64,000 nucleotides of DNA from contig CM054114.1 of NCBI GenBank assembly GCA_028673005.1, positions 130,840,470 through 130,904,469 on the forward strand, written 5' to 3'. Positions 57,935 through 64,000 of this stretch are shown in pieces. The DNA comes from Tanypteryx hageni. Taxonomy: Eukaryota; Arthropoda; Insecta; Odonata; Petaluridae. Position numbers and translations under genes: made by a program. Within the stretch, counting starts at the first letter, position 1; every line of letters begins with the position of its first letter. The notes below the pieces were generated by a model that saw only the letters and a program-made list of their open reading frames with translations, ran no database searches and was not told where the DNA came from.

Positions 57935-58605
57935 AGCCTGCTTTCCTATAGTTTTATCGTTGTGTCTGTCCGTCTGTCCTCCCTATTAACGTTTGAACCA
58001 ATAGACCGATTTTCATGAAACTTGGTGTAAATCTCTTGCTACATGAGCCGAGCTCTCGAGGATAGTTTTTGTTGCGAAGATTGAAGTCCCGGGTTCGATT
58101 CCAGAAACTATCCTTCACATTTGATTTACATGGGAATTCTGAAATCCATCGCGCAGGGTAATTTTCTATTGCACATTAAAATATCTTAGAATTGTAATAT
58201 CGGAGCGAGTTTTGTACTATTCTCTGAGGAAAGGAATTAAAATTCTAAGTTTTATCGTAGAATTTTGGTTATCGATTGTATTTTTTAGAATTTCGCGTAA
58301 TTACTGGCAATTTTGCAGTTTTTATCACTCATTACAAGTGTTGACATAGCAACAACTATTGTTGGACTCGGATTCGGTATATTCTAATAAGTACACGCGT
58401 TATTTTTGCCACACAAATACGCGTGATCAATTTAATATTCCGTTTGAATGTATTTGTAGTATTTTATAACGCTAAATTATGAAATTCGGAAACACAAAGA
58501 GCTACATATCAGCGATGACTTTAAAGCCATTAAAGCCCATATAAGTATAAAATAAATTATTAAATGGAAAGTAGGCATCATAAGTTCTGTTTGGATCATC
58601 TTGTT
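57935..58605 (-). mobile_element. Helentron-like element, family B, copy 2
   Basis: The head is AGCCTGCTTTCC, followed by TGTCTGTCCGTCTGTCC, AACCAATAGACCGATTTTC, and an exact polymerase III B-box sequence GGTTCGATTCC (58092-58102). It ends GGATCATCTTGTT. No coding sequence. Confidence 0.7.
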
Positions 58606-60216
58606 TCTATAATTATTTAACTTGCATTTAAAACAATGCCACTCAATGTTACAACAACGTCCCGAAGTTCAATATATAAAAAAGTTAACATTTTCCCGTA
58701 ACAAATAGAACCTCAAATGGTAAATGATTCTTGCGCGGGGTATAGACTCAAATGTTATCAAATTCCGTTGTAAAACGCGAATAGTGCCTAGGATTTAAAT
58801 GTTGCAGCCTCAAATCGCCAGGTCATTCCTCCAAATAACGTGACCAAATATAAACAAAATGCCGACAATAAATCCCGACAGAACAATAACAATTTCGGCG
58901 AGGTACGAGAAATCCCAAACTGCTACGTCGCTCATCGGATCAGCTGGAGTCACGATAGAGAGGCTGAACGAGGGATTTTAATTTTTATTTTATTATCCGA
59001 AGTCTGCGAGGCGCGGACGCAAAGACTCTCCCTTTCGATACACCGATGTTCACGAGCGAGAAGTTTTGTTTTTTATGAGAACAAAAAAACACGATCGCTT
59101 TTTTTTCTGCGAGCAGCCGCGGCCTCGAAAAAAATCCTTTTTTGATTGTGACGTCAAAAAAATGAGTGAATAAAAACGGACTTCACGTGTTTCCGTCCTC
59201 GTAGCTACATGTGATGCGTGCTCACGTGGGAAAGCGCGCGAGTGATACGGTGCGAGAGAGAGAAAGAGAACGGAAGAAGGATAAGAGAGAAATACAATAA
59301 AATAAAAAAAGAAGAGAATCGAGAGAGGAAGTTTTCCGATTGGAGGAAATTTTTTTCTCTCTCTGTCTCACCCTCTATCTCTCGTCCTCTTCCATCTCTC
59401 ACGTCCATTACCGAAACTCGTTGAAATTAAATTGGAATTTCTAGATACTGGAGAAAACATTTTCGGGACACGGATCTCAGCTTATGTGAGATCAATTTCA
59501 ATTTCCTTCACGAATGACGAAGAGAAGAGTTTATTTTTTGAGGGAGGCCCAGAATAGAACCCATTTGCGATTTCTTTTTTTTCCCTTGCGGACGATTTTT
59601 CTTCGTTTTTCGCCGCTAATGCCCCGCGTCACGCGGCAACGGGTTTGTTTACCAGGGCAAATATTACGTCAGATCCCGTTATGCGAAACGACGTGTTCGC
59701 GCACTGATGGTTCCAGATTCGATCCCAACCATATTCGTCCGGAGCTTCCCCAAAACAGCACCCCCGACGCTCTATATTTAAACGAGAACAAGTATCCTAG
59801 CCTACTAAAATGTCTTCTTGAATAGCATACTGACTTCCATGAGACAGTTAAGCCCTAATTAGCCGAATTGTATTCGGTAAAAAATATAATTTGAAAATTT
59901 ACAATTTCCTAACAACCGTATTTTCTAGGAAAACGGTGAAGACTTCGAAATATTATATTCGAAAATTATGGTTTTCAAAGACGTGTGCTTAAAAAAATTT
60001 TTCCACGAGGTACTTATGAACAAAAATTATATAAACACTAAAAAACGGATGTAAAGGCAGTTAGGAAAATTAATAACGAGAGCGCCATTTTGAAAGCGTA
60101 CTAAAAAACAGAAAACAAATTAAAAACATCAGAGGTGCAAGTTCAGTACACGTTTTAAATATCAAAAATATTTTCCTTTCGAAATCCATTATTGTGAGTG
60201 CTCAAAGGCTTTATAG
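58606..60216. other. intergenic, CpG-retaining, no gene recognised
   Basis: A purine-rich GAGAGA/GAAAG tract and a facing pyrimidine tract lie around 59250-59400. Nothing with a known domain is seen. Confidence 0.4.
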
Positions 60217-60829
60217 CAGTGGTTCTCAACCGGTGGGTCGCGCCCACCTAAGGAGACGTGGGAGAATTCTAGGGGGAAGGGGCGTGAGGTGCGTTGGACC
60301 AAAATCAGTTTTGCCTCAAACTTCCATCTCTCATATTTTTCTAATGACGTTCAATTTGCCCGCTTTAATATATTTTCATTTATTTTACAGCTGTTTAGAT
60401 TATATCACCTCCATAACAGATGTAGTGCAGACGAATGGATTTATTATAGGTAGAAATAATATATGAAGAACTACGCGGATTTTTAGGCAATGACAACTTA
60501 TTGCCGACTGCTCCAAAAATGACGCTAGGTTGTCAGCGGTGAATTGCACGTCGAAACAAAAATTAAACCTTAGAGTTCACTATATATATTCACACAGTAG
60601 AACTCAGCTCGCATAGAAACACTTAGAAACCTATGTCATAAAAATCTGATGTGGCCACCACATGACTTTCTCCATACGTAATATTTCTAAAAATTTTAAA
60701 TAGGTTAAATGATAATAAATATTTTATGTAACTGTGAGAAAAATTTAGACTTACAAAGAAAAGAAATAAACTCAAACCGTAGCCTTCTGATATTGGATAT
60801 AGTCACGAACCTCCAACAATTAAGAAAAT

Positions 60830-62431
60830 AACAAGTAGTCTAAACTAGGACTAATGCAGTCTGGTTTCCCAATGTTGGCGTATTGGAAAAAAATTAATAG
60901 AGCCTTATCAGATTAAAAATACTAAAAGCAATGTAAAAATCTCTTTCTGACATTATATTATGCAGGCATTTTTTTAAGTAAACAAATTTAATAAATGTGA
61001 CTGTTTATATGCTAATATGCCTGAATGAACTGTCCATTGCTGAAGAGTAGTCGGGCGGAAAAGAAAACAAGATGGAAAAGTATACTCCACAAATGGAATA
61101 CATACAGATTTCAAAGGCGTTCTTAATGAGAAATACGTATGAAACGGTATCGAAAGATTGGGCAATTCTCGAATTTTTATTCCCGAAACTATAAGTCGTA
61201 ATTATTTGATCTCGGGGACTATCATGAAGTAAATGTTGATCTCTATCAAAATAATTTTTTTAACCTATATCGCACATCATATAAGAGAATGGGAGAGAAA
61301 TATATGGATTTTTAATTGTTGTTTGCTGAGAGAACCGTCTTCGCGATCGATGTGAACAAAATGTGCAATACTTTGATCGGGATTTCTCGAATTTTTATTT
61401 CCGAAGCCATAAATCGTAACTATCTTTTAGGAAATATTGTCCCCTATCCGAATAAATATTTTAAACTATACATCACAGAGTAACGGCGTGGGATAGAAAA
61501 ACATGGATTTTAATTTTTGTTTGTCGAGGGAACCGCCTTAGAGATTGTAAACAAAATATGCGATGTTTTTCGCGAGATTTTCTAGAATTTCTTTCTCCGA
61601 AACTGTAACTCGTAAGTATGTGGACTCGTGGACTTTCTTGTAGTAAATATTATTCCCTATCCGAATAACTTTTTTTATCTATACCTATAAGAGCTAGGGA
61701 GAGAAAAATTTGGTATTTCATTGTTGCTTGACAGATGCCATTTAACGAGATACGAGTATAAGTTTATTCAATTAATTATGCAAAGTGGAAGTTCTAATTG
61801 ACGGATTCAATTCAAAATCAGAACTGTGAGATAAATTTTAATAACGATAACTCATACTTAATTTAATTAAAATCAGTCTAGCGGTTTAGCAGATGAAAGT
61901 TACGACGGACGGAATGATCAGACGTGCCCATAATGCGTTCCGCTATTACCGCTTCGCTGGTAAAGAACGCCTAATAACCTATTTGTTCACTCGTCTATGC
62001 TCAAGCCGAGTTCGGTAATAATCGTCTTCATGGTAAAAATCCGATAAATTGCGATTTAAAATGCTAAGTATTGGTAGAAATTAAAGAAAATACGATCAAT
62101 TATCAAAATTCGATGATAAGAATTAGAATCTACGTTCTTTTCCCCTTAGAACTGTACAAACCTCGCTCCGATATCACAATCATAAGATATTTTAAAGTAA
62201 TAAAGAAAACATCTCTGCACGATGGATTTGGAATTTTCTAGGTAAACCAAAAAGGGAAAAACGTTCCTGGAATCGAACCCGGGACTTAATCTTTGCAAAA
62301 TAAAACAGCCCGAAGGTGGGCTCCGGCAGCATTTCATGAAAATCGGTCCAATGGTGCAAAAGTTGTTAATATCGGACACACACACAGACAGGACTATTTC
62401 ATAAGGCTATGTTTCCTTTGGAAATCAGCCT
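60830..62431 (+). mobile_element. Helentron-like element, family A, copy 3, interrupted
   Basis: Begins AACAAGTAGTC and ends TTTCCTTTGGAAA hairpin, TCAGCCT, then AAAAA. It is split at GAA|AATAAC by family M copy 2. A B-box sequence is present on the minus strand at 62269-62279. Confidence 0.72.
61066..61972 (+). mobile_element. Helentron-like element, family M, copy 2, nested
   Basis: 907 bp, AACAAGATGG to AAGAACGCCT, with the TTACC/GGTAA hairpin 3' of centre and 2-3 tandem internal units near 61260-61720. It is the counterpart of 4027-4933. Confidence 0.75.
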
Positions 62432-63460
62432 AAAAAGGAGCATCACTAAGACGTAACAAAGCGTCAAGTGTTTACAATAGCCGCCGGTGTGGTGGAAGCT
62501 AAAAAATTATTTTTAAAACAACTCTTAAATAATGCATTATATGGGAAAATGTTTCAAACAAAGGTCGTAGAAAGTTAAATTTCCTACAACGTTATTTCCA
62601 ATACTTTTTTAAATTCATCAAACATTAAAGCAAATATTTGAAAAATACGGATAAGTGACAAGAGTAAACACCCACTTCCGGTTGACCGATGTTTACCAAA
62701 AACTTATCAATTTTTGTCCCTTTAACTAAACTATTAAATAAAAATTTTTGTGTTGATCTGATTAATAGTTTTTGAGTTAGAGCACCAACAAAATTCTATC
62801 ACACAGACATAATAGAGAAAATGGTCAAAACGTGTTCAGGAGACCTCAAAACGTGTATTTCCATTGAAATCTCGAAATCGATTTTTTTTCATGAAAACAA
62901 TACTTTCCCCTATACTACGTACGGGGAAAGTAAAAATTGGTCACTATTGCTAATAATCTTACGATAAAAACCCTTAAAACCTAAAAGAAAATTTTTCTTG
63001 GGGAACAGGGGGGTGCGAGATTCTTAGAATATCAGAAAGAGGGGCGTGAGACGAAAAGGGCTAAGAACCACTGCTGCGTAAAGAGAGATATGTCTGTTGT
63101 AGTAGGACAACGTATATTGATGCCTTTAATTGAATTTTGCTCTTTGTCCTTCTCTCCTTCACCCTGTTTGTAAAAATTAAACGGCATCTTTTTTTTAATT
63201 AAAACACTTTGCCACCGTGCTCGTAGTGCTAGGAAAACACTGGTTTATTATGCGCTTGTCAAATATATAAATGACCGATGACATCACAGGAATTGGTTAT
63301 GTTTGGAGCGACATCGAAAATAAGTGGAAACTTTCCAGAAACCCAATTAATGGTTACATTTGACAATCCCCTGAATAGATGACCTGGAATTTCCACCCCA
63401 ATGGCTGTACGTCCGGATTCAAGAAAGTGAAACTGCGACCACGCGCTGACCGAGATCACT

Positions 63461-63468
63461 TATAAAAA
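63461..63468 (+). promoter_or_regulatory. possible TATA box
   Basis: TATAAAAA precedes a GC-rich stretch in CpG-retaining DNA. No coding exon follows before the window ends, so the assignment rests on this motif alone. Confidence 0.3.
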
Positions 63469-63584
63469 CCCGGGGGGTATCTGATCTTGGTTCCACTTCG
63501 CCTCTGCTCCGGTTCACTGAACGTTTTTCGGTCCAAAAAAAATACTCGTGCAACAGAAGTAGGAAATGGGTTAATTGACCCAAT

Positions 63585-63643
63585 TTTTTGTAAATCGCAA
63601 TTCTGCTGACCGACCCGGTCAGCAGAATTGCGATTTACAAAAA
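63585..63643. repeat. perfect 28-bp inverted repeat with 3-base loop
   Basis: 63585-63612 pairs perfectly with 63616-63643 (arms contain AAATCGCAATTCTGCTGACC and its complement; loop ACC). Weaker pairing extends outward through TTGA..CAATT. A related word, TTGTAAATCG, recurs near 63808. Confidence 0.9.
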
Positions 63644-64000
63644 TAATTGACTCAAATACAATACGTATGGTTATTTTTGCTTACGGGTAAAAGTAATTAT
63701 TTTGAAAGGGTTAAACGATTTCATTCGAATTGTTGGTGGCGAAGACGATCCCACTCGGGAGAATCTGATGAATCTAATCTGATCGACTGGATCTCGGCAA
63801 AAAGTTATTGTAAATCGTAATGCGTGGATAACGTTTACGCAAAGTAAATAAATAACATTAGTTGAAGTAAAGATGAAAAAAATATTTTGCCATTAACTAA
63901 CGTCAGTAATGTAAATATAAACGTACCTATATTAAAAATGTGATATGAAATCAAATAAATGCACCAAAATTAATACTAAACAACATACCGGAATTATCTA

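Larger units (their letters stand above)
60217..63073. mobile_element. hAT-type non-autonomous element containing nested insertions
   Basis: The left end is CAGTGGTTCTCAACCGG; the right end read in reverse is CAGTGGTTCTTAGCCC. GGGGCGTGAG occurs near both ends. Flanking 8-mers are poorly matched. The family A element 60830-62431 lies inside. Confidence 0.55.

Noticed and set aside
1..64000. CRISPR array, prokaryotic operons or phage genes
   Set aside because: The spliced genes and LINE/PLE content are eukaryotic; the regular repeats here are minisatellites without spacers of uniform unique sequence.

Overview
This is a window of an AT-rich, intron-containing animal genome loaded with transposable elements. 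It is almost certainly from an arthropod, probably an insect: it carries a Jockey-clade LINE, several Penelope-like elements, DINE-1-like Helentron derivatives, mariner/Tigger/hAT/MULE relics, and small exons bounded by GT-AG introns. I cannot name the species. Only two host genes are supported. One is the last five coding exons of a lysosomal alpha-galactosidase / alpha-N-acetylgalactosaminidase (+ strand, 138-3786, 5' end outside the window). The other is a complete six-exon short-chain dehydrogenase/reductase resembling DHRSX (- strand, 48388 to 27115, 364 residues over about 21 kb). They are tail-to-tail, with about 23 kb of repeats between them.

Layout. 1-3.8 kb: end of the galactosidase gene; its 2.3-kb intron holds a small foldback element and a Tigger derivative. 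4.0-8.9 kb: Helentron-like non-autonomous elements, one nested in another. 8.9-22.0 kb: a very large array of a degenerate 17-bp unit built on GGCGCC, arranged as two inverted arms. It is split by about 8.6 kb of retroelements: a Jockey fragment and a Penelope-like element that is itself interrupted by a full-length Jockey copy with a 10-bp target duplication. 22.0-24.3 kb: fragments of a LINE, an LTR element and a hAT transposase. 26.8-48.4 kb: the DHRSX-like gene, whose three long introns contain Penelope-like, RTE-like, MULE, Tc1, mariner, hAT and Tigger copies. 48.4-64 kb: no recognisable protein gene, more CpG-rich DNA, further Helentron-like copies, an orphan hammerhead ribozyme, a triple-nested hAT/Helentron stack, and near the end a TATA box plus a perfect 28-bp hairpin.

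Strongest themes. (1) Copies of the same repeat families have lost CpG sites left of the DHRSX-like promoter (about 48.3 kb) but kept them to the right, the pattern expected from germline methylation of gene bodies. (2) Elements whose inverted ends are made of minisatellites occur three times; one carries a FLYWCH-MULE transposase relic and a 9-bp target duplication, which suggests a Mutator-like origin for that class. (3) Hammerhead-ribozyme cores can be read in the tails of three Penelope-like elements and in one orphan copy. (4) Two different Helentron-like elements sit at exactly the same T|T position in two copies of the same host repeat.

Limits: boundaries of degenerate repeats are read by eye, clade names of short fragments are tentative, and no database search was possible.
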